Under the pieces are notes generated by a model. The model searched no databases and was not told where the DNA came from. It worked only from the letters and a program-made list of their open reading frames with translations. A stretch of 64,000 nucleotides of DNA from Bacteroidales bacterium. GTDB taxonomy: Bacteria; Bacteroidota; Bacteroidia; Bacteroidales; UBA932. Numbering within the stretch: the first letter of the stretch is position 1; each line of letters begins with the position of its first letter. This document shows, piece by piece, positions 35,521 through 45,561 of this stretch. A program made the position numbers and the translations under genes. Location: contig JAFXFS010000003.1 of the NCBI GenBank assembly GCA_017513445.1, forward strand, positions 45,841 through 109,840. Direction: 5' to 3'.

Positions 35521-36630
35521 TCACTTCTTAGTAAGAATAAATCTATTATCTACCCCTTTTGTAATAATACCATCCAACTCTAATTCAAGTAAAGCACTAC
35601 TCAATTCTCCAACCCCCAATAAGGTAGCTGAGGCAATCTCATCAGCCAAAAGATTATTATTAAGTTGTAAAAGTTCTACAATCTCCCTTTGTGCTTTGTT
35701 AAAATTGTTTGTAAACAGGTTATTTTCGGAGATACTAACATCCTCCCAGCCCATTCTCTTTTTAAACTCCTTTGTGTTGATAAATATTCGAGCTATTTCC
35801 CTGTCAATCAAACTATTACATCCTTGTGAATTATAGTCGGTAACCCTTCCGGGCAGTGCATATATCTCTCTATCAAATTCATTTGCAAAACGCACGGTAT
35901 TGATGCCTCCACCTTTGTATGGAGATTCGATCAATATTACTGCATCGGAGAGTGCTGCAATCAATCTGTTCCTTTTAATGAAGTTATTTTTATATGGTAA
36001 AGTATTTAAAGGGAAGTCACTTATAATTGCTCCGCATTTTATAATCTCATTTGCATAAGTAAGGTGTTGGGCAGGGTAGATTGAATCTATTCCAGTGGCC
36101 ATAACCGCAACATTTGCCGATTGAGTTTTAAGAGCACTTTTGTGTGCACAAATATCAATCCCATAAGCTAATCCGCTGATAATAAGTGGTTTGGGATTAC
36201 TTGCGAGCAGTTCGTCAACTATTTGATTGCACTCAATTGCTCCATAAGAACTACATTTTCTTGTGCCTACAACAGCTACACTTCTTTCGCAATTTAGGTT
36301 GCAGAGACCTTTGTAGTATAGGATAGGGGGAGAGTCAGCAATCTCACGTAATCTGTAAGGGTAGCGTTGATCATCGCGTGTTAATATTTCACCTCCAATT
36401 TTGCGGCAATTTTCAATCTCCTTTTTTGCCCACTCTATCGTGGCAGGATCGACTATTTTGGAGATTATATTCTTTCCATTGGGGAGTAAGTTGGAAATAT
36501 CCTTTTCAGAGAGAGAAAAGATGATCTCAGCACTCTTTGTTATTTCAAGTAACTTGTTGAGTATTACATAGTTATTACTAAAAATGCGATTTAATGCACA
36601 TAGTCTGATAATTTCATTTTCGTTGGCCAT
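35521..36630 (-). CDS. dprA: DNA processing protein DprA/Smf
   Basis: 369 residues. The central Rossmann-like domain (about 100-280) shows VAVVGTRKCSSYG, SGLAYGIDICAHKSAL and GIDSIYPAQH, and a winged-helix domain ends the protein (about 305-369). DprA loads RecA onto incoming single-stranded DNA during transformation; it occurs in many non-competent species as well. A -7 box lies just upstream of the ATG, which suggests a very short leader. Confidence 0.94.
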   Translation of the reverse strand: MANENEIIRLCALNRIFSNNYVILNKLLEITKSAEIIFSLSEKDISNLLPNGKNIISKIVDPATIEWAKKEIENCRKIGGEILTRDDQRYPYRLREIADSPPILYYKGLCNLNCERSVAVVGTRKCSSYGAIECNQIVDELLASNPKPLIISGLAYGIDICAHKSALKTQSANVAVMATGIDSIYPAQHLTYANEIIKCGAIISDFPLNTLPYKNNFIKRNRLIAALSDAVILIESPYKGGGINTVRFANEFDREIYALPGRVTDYNSQGCNSLIDREIARIFINTKEFKKRMGWEDVSISENNLFTNNFNKAQREIVELLQLNNNLLADEIASATLLGVGELSSALLELELDGIITKGVDNRFILTKK

Positions 36631-36638
36631 TTTTGCAC

Positions 36639-36646
36639 CAAAAATA
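36639..36646 (-). promoter_or_regulatory. -7 box of dprA, very close to the start codon
   Basis: On the minus strand TATTTTTG, an exact TAnnTTTG match. Its 3' end is only 9 nt from the A of the ATG, so if the usual 5-7-nt distance holds the mRNA would have a leader of 2-4 nt or none. Confidence 0.5.
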
Positions 36647-36674
36647 GCAACTCAATTATGTAAATATCATAACA

Positions 36675-36720
36675 AAAAAGGGTTGAAAGAGTAAATCGTA
36701 CCCTCTCAACCCTTTTTAAA
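36675..36720. terminator. intrinsic terminator downstream of queA
   Basis: AAAAAGGGTTGA (36675-36686) pairs perfectly with TCAACCCTTTTT (36706-36717), forming a 12-bp stem with a 19-nt loop and flanking A and T runs. In the minus direction it follows the queA stop (36742) and precedes dprA. Confidence 0.88.
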
Positions 36721-36741
36721 AAAGTCTATTTTTTTTGAAAA

Positions 36742-37839
36742 TTACAATATCAGCATTGCATCTCCGTAAGTGCCAAATTTATAACCCTCTTTTATTGCAA
36801 CTTCGTAAGCATTCATTACATTTTCATATCCTCCAAAAGCTGCAGTAGCCATAAGCATAGTTGATTGTGGAAGATGGAAGTTTGTAACCAATGCGTTAGG
36901 TACAGTGAATACGTATGGAGGGAAGAAGAACTTGTTGGTCCAACCAGAATACTCTTTGATTGTTCCTTTAGTTGTAACGAAGGTTTCAAGAGCTCTCAAT
37001 ACAGTAATTCCAACTGCAACCACTTGATTTCCAGATGCTTTAGTGTTGTTAACCAGATCAGCTGTCTCTTGAGAGATGAACATCTGTTCTGAGTCCATTT
37101 TGTGTTTTGAAAGGTCTTCAACATCAACTGTTCTGAAGTGTCCCAAACCCATATGAAGTGTCAGGTAAGTATCTTTGATGCCTTTAATCTCCATTCTTTT
37201 GAATAGACTCTTACTAAAGTGAAGACCAGCAGCAGGAGTTGCAACAGCACCCTCTTTTGCTGCATAGATAGTCTGGAATCTTTCAGTATCAATTGGTTCA
37301 ACTCTATTCCTTACCCAAACTGGAACAGGAAGCTCACCCATCTCATAAAGAGTCTTCTTAAACTCCTCATATTCACCATCATAAGAGAATCTTAAAGTTC
37401 TTCCGCGAGATGTGGTATTATCAATAACCTCAGCTACTAAAGAGTCATTTTCTCCAAAATATAGTTTGTTGCCAATTCTGATTTTACGAGCAGGGTCAAC
37501 TAGTACATCCCACAATTTCTGATCTTTATTAAGCTCTCTTAGAAGAAAAACTTCAATTTTTGCCCCAGTTTTTTCTTTGTTTCCATAGAGACGGGCAGGA
37601 AAAACTTTAGTGTCGTTAAATACGAATGTATCATTCTCTCCAAAATATTTAACGATATCTGTAAACTTCTTATGTTCAATTTCTCCGGTATCTTTATGAA
37701 GTACCATAAGACGGCAGTCATCTCTAAAATTTGAGATATTGAGATTTTGATAATCTTCTATTTGCTCAGGAGAGAGTTCAGAAGGATATTGGGCAATAAA
37801 GCCGGGTGTGTAGTCGTAATTAAATTGAGAAAGTTTCAT
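36742..37839 (-). CDS. queA: S-adenosylmethionine:tRNA ribosyltransferase-isomerase
   Basis: 365 residues. QueA transfers the ribosyl part of SAM onto preQ1-modified tRNA in queuosine synthesis. Family segments such as [37 protein letters not shown] and [13 protein letters not shown] are all intact. It is separated from the upstream truB by 120 nt, with an AT-rich hairpin between them, so it probably has its own promoter. Confidence 0.95.
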   Translation of the reverse strand: MKLSQFNYDYTPGFIAQYPSELSPEQIEDYQNLNISNFRDDCRLMVLHKDTGEIEHKKFTDIVKYFGENDTFVFNDTKVFPARLYGNKEKTGAKIEVFLLRELNKDQKLWDVLVDPARKIRIGNKLYFGENDSLVAEVIDNTTSRGRTLRFSYDGEYEEFKKTLYEMGELPVPVWVRNRVEPIDTERFQTIYAAKEGAVATPAAGLHFSKSLFKRMEIKGIKDTYLTLHMGLGHFRTVDVEDLSKHKMDSEQMFISQETADLVNNTKASGNQVVAVGITVLRALETFVTTKGTIKEYSGWTNKFFFPPYVFTVPNALVTNFHLPQSTMLMATAAFGGYENVMNAYEVAIKEGYKFGTYGDAMLIL

Positions 37840-37933
37840 AATTTATTATCTCTGCTAACGATAAAATAATGAGTGTAACAAATATTTATACGAAATTTGT
37901 AGATAAAAGTTTCAGTATAGGTAATATTTTTTC

Positions 37934-37955
37934 AAAAAAATTGAAAATTTTTCAA
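37934..37955 (-). terminator. possible AT-rich terminator after truB
   Basis: On the minus strand, a TTGAAAA/TTTTCAA inverted repeat (37941-37955) is followed by seven T residues, 5 nt after the truB stop. The stem has almost no GC, so termination is weak at best, but it is the only candidate at the end of the dcw-gltX-rpiB-truB array. Confidence 0.35.
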
Positions 37956-37959
37956 AAAA

Positions 37960-38775
37960 TTAGAAAATCTCTAAAATTTTTTCAAAATCTACACTCTTTT
38001 CAATCGAAAACTCTCCGCTTCTACTCCTTTGAAGGTATGTTAGGTATCCACCACTTCCAAGAGAGATTCCTAAGTCGCGTGCGATAGAGCGGATATAGGT
38101 ACCTTTACTACACTTTATTCTTAATGTGACCGCTGGAAGATCACTTGATTCATCACATACAGGGAGCTCTTTCAGATCTTTAAACTCTTTGATATTCACT
38201 GCTTTATGATTGTTTGACCTCTCGTCGAATTTTAGAATGTCGATAGAGTCAATAGTGATAGTTGAGGCCTTAAGTTCCCTCTCTTGGCCATCTCGAGCTA
38301 TTTCATAAGCTCTTACTCCATCTATCAGTTTTGCAGAGAAAATTGGTGGAACTTGCTCAATTGTTCCGATAAATTGAGCAAGTACCTCCTCTGTTGAATT
38401 GATTGTGATGTGTTTACATTCAAAATATTGGTCAATATCCTTTTCTGCATCAAATGATGGAGTTGTAGCACCTAATCTTACCGTTGCTATATACTCTTTT
38501 TTGTGACTTTGTAACTCTTCTGCAACTTTTGTTGCTTTACCTATACAAATTAAAAGAATACCTGTTGCAAGTGGATCCAGTGTGCCAGCGTGACCAACTT
38601 TAATGTTTTTCTTATGAAAATGTTTCTGGAGTCTGAATTTTATCTTCCTGACAGCATCCGCACTCGTCCATCCGTACGGTTTGTTAAGTGGAATTACAAT
38701 ACCATTTGGGTAATCATCAAGATTTTCACTCAATTGGCCAGTAAAGTCTCTGTCAAGAATAAAAAACTTATCCAT
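37960..38775 (-). CDS. truB: tRNA pseudouridine-55 synthase
   Basis: 271 residues. The catalytic Asp is in HAGTLDPLATGILL near residue 66, preceded by NKPYGWTSADAV. The PUA-like C-terminal part is short, with IRSIARDLG present. It converts U55 of tRNAs to pseudouridine. It lies 4 nt downstream of rpiB and ends a run of closely packed genes from mraZ. Its 3' end is low-complexity AT-rich sequence. Confidence 0.95.
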   Translation of the reverse strand: MDKFFILDRDFTGQLSENLDDYPNGIVIPLNKPYGWTSADAVRKIKFRLQKHFHKKNIKVGHAGTLDPLATGILLICIGKATKVAEELQSHKKEYIATVRLGATTPSFDAEKDIDQYFECKHITINSTEEVLAQFIGTIEQVPPIFSAKLIDGVRAYEIARDGQERELKASTITIDSIDILKFDERSNNHKAVNIKEFKDLKELPVCDESSDLPAVTLRIKCSKGTYIRSIARDLGISLGSGGYLTYLQRSRSGEFSIEKSVDFEKILEIF

Positions 38776-38779
38776 TACA

Positions 38780-39214
38780 CTATTTTACAGCTATTTTCTC
38801 AACTCTTCTTTGGTGTCTTCCACCCTCGAACTCAGCTGCAAGATATGCGTCAACAATCTCTTTTGCCTTTTCAGTTGGGATAAAACGTGCAGGAAGAACT
38901 AAAATATTTGCATTATTGTGTTGCTTTGCCAAAGATGCTAACTCTACATCCCAACATAGAGCAGCTCTAACACCCTGATGCTTGTTGAGAGTCATTTGGA
39001 TACCATTTCCAGAGCCACACATTGCTACTCCGAAGTCAACTTCGTTTGCTTCCAGAGCATTTGCCAATGGGTGAGCAGTATCTGGATAGTCCATACTTTC
39101 AGGTGAGTTAGTTCCAAAATCTTTTACAGTATAACCTAACTCCTGAAGGTAAACTTTAAGAATCTCTTTTAATTCATAACCTGCGTGGTCGCAAGCCATT
39201 CCGATTGTTTTCAT
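38780..39214 (-). CDS. rpiB: ribose-5-phosphate isomerase B
   Basis: 144 residues. It interconverts ribose-5-phosphate and ribulose-5-phosphate. MACDHAGYELK at the N-terminus and the active-site Cys66 in MCGSGNGIQ are present, as is the HNNANILVLPARF segment. The related galactose-6-phosphate isomerase LacAB is a paralogous alternative, but the intact Cys and lack of a partner subunit favour RpiB. It lies 1 nt downstream of gltX. Confidence 0.93.
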   Translation of the reverse strand: MKTIGMACDHAGYELKEILKVYLQELGYTVKDFGTNSPESMDYPDTAHPLANALEANEVDFGVAMCGSGNGIQMTLNKHQGVRAALCWDVELASLAKQHNNANILVLPARFIPTEKAKEIVDAYLAAEFEGGRHQRRVEKIAVK

Positions 39215-39215
39215 A

Positions 39216-40766
39216 TTATTGAAGTTTCTCTATAGCGTTATCTACTCTTGTTACAAATTCATCTTTACCTATTATTGCTACGATATCGGCAACAGAAGGT
39301 CCGTTAGATGCGCCAACCAAACAAAGTCGTAGTGAGTTCATAATCTTACCCATTGGTAGCGAATTCCCTAGAATGTAGTCGTGTAAAACTTTATCAATAG
39401 ATTGATTATCAAATACTTCTATCGCTTTTACTAAATCTCTTATGATTGGAATATGTACTTTAATTTCATCTTTCCAGAACTTCGCAACAACGGCGCTATC
39501 ATACTCTTGTGGAGCTACAAAGAAATAGCTGCTCAAAGCCCAGAATTCTGTGATAAAGTGAGCTCTTTCTCTGATTACTTCACAAACATCAGCAATATAA
39601 CTATCGCTGAAGTTGGCAAGTTTCTCTCCCTCTAAAGCTCTGAACTGTTTTGCGAGATCCTCTTTTGATTGAGCTCTCAGATACTCCTTATTAAACCATT
39701 TTGCCTTGTCAGGATTAAACCTAGCACCTGATTTTACAACTCGGTCTAACGAGAAGCTATCAATTAATTGATCCATTGAGAAAATCTCCTGTTCTGTACC
39801 AGGATTCCATCCCAAAAGTGCCAAAATATTAACGAAGGCACCACTATAATATCCATCTTCACGATAACCTCTGCTCACTTCTCCCTGATCATTTACCCAT
39901 TTAAGAGGGAAAACAGGGAAACCCAATCTATCTCCATCTCTCTTACTCAATTTACCCTTTCCATCAGGTTTAAGCAGTAGTGAAAGGTGTGCAAATTGTG
40001 GTTGAACATCTTGCCAACCAAATGCTTCATATAATAAATAGTGTAATGGAAGAGATGGGAGCCACTCTTCACCACGAATAACCTCAGTTATTTCCATTAA
40101 ATGGTCATCAACTATATTGGCAAGATGGTAAGTTGGAAGTTCATCAGCTCGTTTCCATAACACTTTATCATCCAATGTGTTACTATTAACTTCAATATCT
40201 CCTCTGATAAGGTCGTGCATCTTTATAACACGATTTTCAGGAACTTTGAAACGAATAGTCCAATTGCTATCATTGGCAATTCTCTCTTCACACTCCTCTT
40301 TTGAAAGAGTCAAAGAGTTTTTAAGAGATTCACGAGTTTTATAGTTGTATGTAAATGTCTCTTTTTTAGACTCTGCCTCTTGACGTAGGGCAGTCAGCTC
40401 CTCAGCACTGTCAAAAGCATAGTATGCATAACCATTCGCAATAAGTTGTTCAGCATATTTACGATAGATACCCTTTCGCTGAGATTGGCGATAAGGTGCG
40501 TGTGGATGTCTCTCAGATGGTGTCTCTACCACCTTTCCATTCTCATCAACACCCTCATCAGGAATAATTCCACACCATAAAAGGGACTCGATAATATACT
40601 CTTCAGCACCAGGAACAAATCTTTGTGAGTCTGTATCCTCAATTCTGATAATGAAATCTCCACCTGCCTGTTTAGCATAGAGATAGTTATACAATGCAGT
40701 TCTGACGCCACCCATATGTAGTGGACCTGTTGGACTTGGAGCAAAACGTACTCTTCGTTTATTCAT
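39216..40766 (-). CDS. gltX: glutamate--tRNA ligase
   Basis: 516 residues. The class I signature motifs are present: PSPTGPLHMGG near the start (HIGH variant) and KLSKRDGD (KMSKS variant) near residue 270, followed by the helical anticodon-binding domain. It charges tRNA-Glu. Its start overlaps the end of ftsZ by 8 nt, so translation of an aminoacyl-tRNA synthetase is coupled to the last division gene, and rpiB follows 1 nt later. Confidence 0.95.
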   Translation of the reverse strand: MNKRRVRFAPSPTGPLHMGGVRTALYNYLYAKQAGGDFIIRIEDTDSQRFVPGAEEYIIESLLWCGIIPDEGVDENGKVVETPSERHPHAPYRQSQRKGIYRKYAEQLIANGYAYYAFDSAEELTALRQEAESKKETFTYNYKTRESLKNSLTLSKEECEERIANDSNWTIRFKVPENRVIKMHDLIRGDIEVNSNTLDDKVLWKRADELPTYHLANIVDDHLMEITEVIRGEEWLPSLPLHYLLYEAFGWQDVQPQFAHLSLLLKPDGKGKLSKRDGDRLGFPVFPLKWVNDQGEVSRGYREDGYYSGAFVNILALLGWNPGTEQEIFSMDQLIDSFSLDRVVKSGARFNPDKAKWFNKEYLRAQSKEDLAKQFRALEGEKLANFSDSYIADVCEVIRERAHFITEFWALSSYFFVAPQEYDSAVVAKFWKDEIKVHIPIIRDLVKAIEVFDNQSIDKVLHDYILGNSLPMGKIMNSLRLCLVGASNGPSVADIVAIIGKDEFVTRVDNAIEKLQ

Positions 40767-42000
40767 TTTCTTTTAATTTTGACAATAAATTATCTCTTCT
40801 AATGTATGCTGGCTCATCATCATATTTGTGTTCTGACTCATCAGGACCCAAAATAAGAGATGGCTTGCCATTTTTGGTAATTGGACGATATTCAGAAACA
40901 GCATTAGTCAAAGGGGGATAGGTTATAGGTGCCCCAATCCTATATATGTTTTCATCATCATCCAAGATAACTTTATCCTTATCATCCATAATAAATTCCT
41001 CTGGAAGACAGGTGTTATCAAATCCGGTGGCAATAATAGTAACTTTAATTGTATCTTCCATACTTGGATCGTTAATTTCTGCAACTTTAAAGTTTTCAGC
41101 ATTACCTGTAAGATCTTGAATGTATGATACAATCTGTTGATGTTCCTCGGTAGTCATACCAATTCCTTCAATATTACTTGCACGGATATTGGCAATTATA
41201 TTTTTTCCTGTTTGGAAGTCAATATCTCCCAATAGAGGCATATCAAATGCTCTTTTAACGGCATCTCCTGCTCTTCCTGCACCACTATCCATATTTGCAC
41301 TACCCATACCGATTATGGCGATACCGCTACCTCTCATTCTATTATACACGTCGGCAAAATCGACATTACGATGTGCCGATGAGTTGATGATATCGGCTAT
41401 TCCCTTAACGGCTGTACAAAGAACCTCATCTGCCTGAGGCAGAGCATCAAAGTAGTTTTTAGTGCCAAACACATCATATATTTTGTTGTTATCTACAACG
41501 ATAAGACTATCAACGTGTTTCTGCATCTCGTTAATGCCGGCTGTAGCTCTACGTCGGTTTCCGATACCCTCGTGAGTAAAAGGTAGTGTAATAACTCCGA
41601 TTGTAAGAAGACCCCTAGACTTTGCCTCTTTTGCAATAACAGGCGCAGCACCAGTTCCAGTACCACCACCCATACCACAAGTGATGAATACCATTCTTGT
41701 TTCACCCTCCAGGAACGATTTAATCTCTTCAATACTCTCAACAGCGGCTTTTCTACCTACCTCTGGATCACAACCTGCTCCGAGACCCTGAGTCATTTTC
41801 TCTCCAAGGTAGATTTTATTTGGGACAACACTATTGTTTAGTGCCTGCTTGTCTGTGTTACAAACTACGAAATTAACATCTTTAATTCCGGTTTTATACA
41901 TATGGGTTACCGCATTTGACCCACCACCACCGACACCAATAACGGTGATAATTGAGTTGTTTTTCTCCCAATTAATAGGAATAAGTTCTTTATCTACCAT
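40759..42000 (-). CDS. ftsZ: cell division protein FtsZ
   Basis: 413 residues. The tubulin-like GTPase has GVGGGGSNAV and the signature GGGTGTGAAP near residue 113, with GMGSANMDSG in the T7 region. The C-terminal tail after about residue 330 is variable and ends in a short conserved-type peptide (AYIRRDNLLSKLKENE) that would bind FtsA. It polymerises into the Z-ring. It is 5 nt downstream of ftsA, and overlaps gltX by 8 nt. Confidence 0.96.
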   Translation of the reverse strand: MVDKELIPINWEKNNSIITVIGVGGGGSNAVTHMYKTGIKDVNFVVCNTDKQALNNSVVPNKIYLGEKMTQGLGAGCDPEVGRKAAVESIEEIKSFLEGETRMVFITCGMGGGTGTGAAPVIAKEAKSRGLLTIGVITLPFTHEGIGNRRRATAGINEMQKHVDSLIVVDNNKIYDVFGTKNYFDALPQADEVLCTAVKGIADIINSSAHRNVDFADVYNRMRGSGIAIIGMGSANMDSGAGRAGDAVKRAFDMPLLGDIDFQTGKNIIANIRASNIEGIGMTTEEHQQIVSYIQDLTGNAENFKVAEINDPSMEDTIKVTIIATGFDNTCLPEEFIMDDKDKVILDDDENIYRIGAPITYPPLTNAVSEYRPITKNGKPSLILGPDESEHKYDDEPAYIRRDNLLSKLKENE

Positions 42001-42005
42001 CTCTT

Positions 42006-43421
42006 TTATGCCTCATTATTTTTACTGACTCCGAAAAAGTCCATTATTTTTTCCCTCATACTCTTTGGCTCTTTCTCCTTTTTAACCTTCTCTCTACCTT
42101 TTTTACCCTCTTTTGAACCATTAGTAGTTTTCACACTTTGCTCTGTTTCATTATTCTCTTCTTCTCCAAATACGATATGTTGTTCTTTGAATTCACCTTG
42201 ATTAACACTATTGCTATTCTTCTTAATCCAGACATTATCAGGAGCTGGAGAGTAATCAATCCCATTTAGACGATCCCTTTCGCAAAGTGCTAATCCAGCA
42301 ATAGTTACAGCATTAGGAGAGAAAATATCCTTGTTACTCTCGCTTAATATAAACTTGTTTGAAGGAATAGCAATGCGAACACTCTTCTTAAAGATTGATT
42401 CGGCAAGTTCTGATATTCTCTTCAAGTGAGAACTTCCTCCGGTTATTACAATTCCTGCAGTAATTCCGTTCATCAAACCATTCTCTTTGATTTCATAAAG
42501 TACTGCCTCAAGGATTTCAGTAACCCTGGCCTCTATATAGTGTGATAAGTCTTTGAAAGATACCATTTTATCCTCTCTTCCACCAAGATTATCTTTGACA
42601 ACAATTGTCTTATTTTCTAGCACCGATGATTCGAGACAAGTTCCATACTTAACCTTCATAATCTCTGATTTCATCGATGATGTACTTGTTGCAATTCTGA
42701 TATCTTCAGTGATTGATGCGCCTGCAAAAGGTATTACCGCAATATGTTTAATTTGGTCCTCTTTAATGACAATTACATTAGTAGTACCGGCACCAATTTC
42801 AATGACTGCAACACCTAACTCTCGTTCATCTTTTGTGAGGATAGAGCGAGCAGATGCAATAGGAGTAAGGATATACTCTGTAACATTAATCTTAAGACTC
42901 TCAAATAGTTTTTTAATATTATTGAATTGTACGGCTCTACCAATCATCAAGTTGTAATTACAAGTAACATCTCTTCCGATAGAACCTTCTAAATCTTTAA
43001 AATCTTTGCCAATATGGTCATCAACGTCAAAAGAGGTAGGGATGGCATATAAAACCTTTTCATCACCCTTTACAGGAAAACTCATAGCTTCATTGTTCAT
43101 CTTAGCTATTTCAGCAGCAGAAATGAAGGAATTTGGCTCTCTACGGGTGATTTCAAAAGAGTATGGCTCGCATCTCTTTAATCTTCCCGAAATATTTACA
43201 ACTGCCTCATTGATAGTAATACCCTTCTCTTCCTGAATTTTGTTAATCAACATCCTCAAGGCGATCATAGTCTTTTGGATATTGTAGATAATGCCCTTTT
43301 TGATACCATCAGAATTGGTCCTTTCATAAGCTATCACTCTGATGCCATCATTCTCCTCTTCGCACACAAGAACCGATATCGTGTGCGTTCCTAAATCAAT
43401 TGCTGTAATTCGCTTACCCAT
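42006..43421 (-). CDS. ftsA: cell division protein FtsA
   Basis: 471 residues, longer than usual because of a charged linker rich in Lys and Glu before the C-terminus. Actin-fold motifs are visible (DLGTHTISVLV near the N-terminus and EIGAGTTNVIVI near residue 205). The C-terminal amphipathic helix (REKIMDFFGV) should insert in the membrane. FtsA tethers FtsZ filaments to the membrane. It follows ftsQ by 1 nt and precedes ftsZ by 5 nt. Confidence 0.94.
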   Translation of the reverse strand: MGKRITAIDLGTHTISVLVCEEENDGIRVIAYERTNSDGIKKGIIYNIQKTMIALRMLINKIQEEKGITINEAVVNISGRLKRCEPYSFEITRREPNSFISAAEIAKMNNEAMSFPVKGDEKVLYAIPTSFDVDDHIGKDFKDLEGSIGRDVTCNYNLMIGRAVQFNNIKKLFESLKINVTEYILTPIASARSILTKDERELGVAVIEIGAGTTNVIVIKEDQIKHIAVIPFAGASITEDIRIATSTSSMKSEIMKVKYGTCLESSVLENKTIVVKDNLGGREDKMVSFKDLSHYIEARVTEILEAVLYEIKENGLMNGITAGIVITGGSSHLKRISELAESIFKKSVRIAIPSNKFILSESNKDIFSPNAVTIAGLALCERDRLNGIDYSPAPDNVWIKKNSNSVNQGEFKEQHIVFGEEENNETEQSVKTTNGSKEGKKGREKVKKEKEPKSMREKIMDFFGVSKNNEA

Positions 43422-43422
43422 C

Positions 43423-44205
43423 TTATTTGCAAACTATTTGATTTTTAAATTGTAAATCTACTGACGAATATTTATCCCAGCCGACATTTGGTATAATAGA
43501 GGTATAGAATGCCTCTAATTTTTGGAACTTTTCATCAATCTCATCGCTTGTGAATGTTCCAAAATTTATACTCTGTGTGCCTACTGCAGGGACAATTTTC
43601 ATATCTCTATTTCTAACAACAAAAGTGTCAATAAGTGAATTCCAAGTGCTATTTTCTTCCAAGTACTTGGCTAAATTTACTACTTGGGCAATCCACTCTT
43701 GGTCATTTTTATCTTCACTTAATCCTCTTTGTAACTCCTTGAAATTCACAGGGATAGATCCCTTGATTATTGGGAGGTCAGGGGTGAGCCCCTTTTTAAG
43801 TGTAAGGGTATAGCCATCCTCGTCAATGTAGTAGTCTTTGTCTTGGATAACTCTTACAATGGCTCTTCTCTGTATAACATCAACGCAAAGTGTACCATCA
43901 TTAGTAATATATACTTCGCTCTTCTTAATTGCATTACTGTTGTTCAATAATTTTTCAATTCCATAGTAGTCAATCTTATCGATTTGCGCACCAATATGGT
44001 CATCAAAATTATCACGTATAAGCCCACGAATCTCACCCTCATCAGTATAATTATTTATTAGACTATCCTTAATAGTAATACGGATATCTTTGCAAACTCT
44101 CTGCTGGCGCTCTTGAGCTTGTAAAGAGTTGGCAAAGTAGAAGTAGCCACCTAATAAACCAAAGGCGACTATCATCCCTAAAACTATTAAAATTTTCTTA
44201 AACAT
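43423..44205 (-). CDS. ftsQ: cell division protein FtsQ-like
   Basis: 260 residues with one N-terminal membrane helix at about 4-26, followed by a POTRA-type region and a beta domain outside the membrane, as in FtsQ/DivIB. Sequence identity in this family is low, so the assignment rests on the position between murC and ftsA, the topology and length. It recruits or regulates other divisome proteins. It overlaps the end of murC by 8 nt. Confidence 0.85.
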   Translation of the reverse strand: MFKKILIVLGMIVAFGLLGGYFYFANSLQAQERQQRVCKDIRITIKDSLINNYTDEGEIRGLIRDNFDDHIGAQIDKIDYYGIEKLLNNSNAIKKSEVYITNDGTLCVDVIQRRAIVRVIQDKDYYIDEDGYTLTLKKGLTPDLPIIKGSIPVNFKELQRGLSEDKNDQEWIAQVVNLAKYLEENSTWNSLIDTFVVRNRDMKIVPAVGTQSINFGTFTSDEIDEKFQKLEAFYTSIIPNVGWDKYSSVDLQFKNQIVCK

Positions 44206-45559
44206 TCTTCTCTAAATAATCCTCAATTAATGGTATAAATCTATCAATATTGCCTGCTCCGAGTGTTACAAGTACATCTATATCGTGATGCTTTAACTCC
44301 TCCATCAACTCCTCTTTTTTGATTAATACCTTATTTTCAAGTTCTACCTTATCAAAAATAATCGAAGAGGTCACTCCTGGGATAGGAAGCTCTCTTGCAG
44401 GATAAATATCAAGTAAAATCAATTCATCCAAAGCACTTAATGCCTTGGCAAATTCAGGTGCAAAGTCCTTAGTACGAGAGTATAGGTGAGGTTGGAAAAT
44501 ACCACAAACCTTACGACCCGGAAAGATATTGCGGATAGAGCTGATCGAAGCCGAAATCTCGTTAGGATGGTGAGCATAATCGTCAACATAAGCCACCTTC
44601 TCACTCTTGATTCTTATGTCAAATCTTCTTTCAACCCCTTCGTATGTACGAAGAGCCTCCTTGATTTTTTCAGGAGAAATCCCCTCTAAATATGCCACAG
44701 AGAAGGCTGCAATGGCATTTTCCACATTTATCCAACCAGGAATTCCGATTGTGCAGTGTTCTATCTTACCGCCAGGGAAATTGATGGTAAAATCAAAATA
44801 TCCATTATCAACCAATTTAATTTCAGAGGCATAAAAATCGCACTCTTTATCGTATGAATATCGATAAACTCTTGCCTTAACAGGACTTAAATCGATATCA
44901 ACATTTATGTTTACAATCACAGCACCATCACTCTTTACCTGAGATGCAAATTGTGTAAATGTGTGATTTAAAGTATTATAGTCATTATAAATGTCTAAGT
45001 GGTCTGCATCCACAGATGTAATTGCTGCATATTTTGGAAATAATTGCAAAAAAGATCTATCAAATTCATCAGCTTCGGCAACCAGATTTTTCCCCTTGCT
45101 AAGAATTAGATTTGATTGATAATTTTTTGAGATTCCACCCAAAAATGCGCTACATCCCTCTCCACTATGGTGAAATATATGAGCGAGTAGGGTAGATGTT
45201 GTAGTCTTTCCGTGAGTACCCGCTATAGCAAAGCAATCTTTGTCGGCTGCAATCTCTCCCAATGCTCTGCTCCTTTTGCATAGACGATACCCCATCTTTT
45301 CAACATACTGCAACTCTTTAAGTGTAGGTGGAATTGCTGGAGTGTAGATTACAAAGGTGGACTCGATATCTTTAGGGATTCGATTAATGTCATCTTCGTA
45401 ATGAATATCTATTCCCTCTGCCTCTAAGTTGGCAGTCAACTTGCTTGGAGTCAGGTCATAACCACTTACACGATACCCTGCGTGATTATAGTATCGAGCA
45501 ATGGCACTCATACCAATCCCTCCGATTCCGATGAAATAGATATCTTTCAATTCACTCAT
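44198..45559 (-). CDS. murC: UDP-N-acetylmuramate--L-alanine ligase
   Basis: 453 residues. It adds the first L-Ala to UDP-MurNAc. The N-terminal Rossmann domain has GIGGIGMSAIA, the ATPase P-loop is GTHGKTTTST near residue 112, and the C-terminal ligase domain has VDDYAHHPNEI. It lies 2 nt after murG and its end overlaps ftsQ by 8 nt. Confidence 0.96.
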   Translation of the reverse strand: MSELKDIYFIGIGGIGMSAIARYYNHAGYRVSGYDLTPSKLTANLEAEGIDIHYEDDINRIPKDIESTFVIYTPAIPPTLKELQYVEKMGYRLCKRSRALGEIAADKDCFAIAGTHGKTTTSTLLAHIFHHSGEGCSAFLGGISKNYQSNLILSKGKNLVAEADEFDRSFLQLFPKYAAITSVDADHLDIYNDYNTLNHTFTQFASQVKSDGAVIVNINVDIDLSPVKARVYRYSYDKECDFYASEIKLVDNGYFDFTINFPGGKIEHCTIGIPGWINVENAIAAFSVAYLEGISPEKIKEALRTYEGVERRFDIRIKSEKVAYVDDYAHHPNEISASISSIRNIFPGRKVCGIFQPHLYSRTKDFAPEFAKALSALDELILLDIYPARELPIPGVTSSIIFDKVELENKVLIKKEELMEELKHHDIDVLVTLGAGNIDRFIPLIEDYLEKNV

Positions 45560-45561
45560 TA

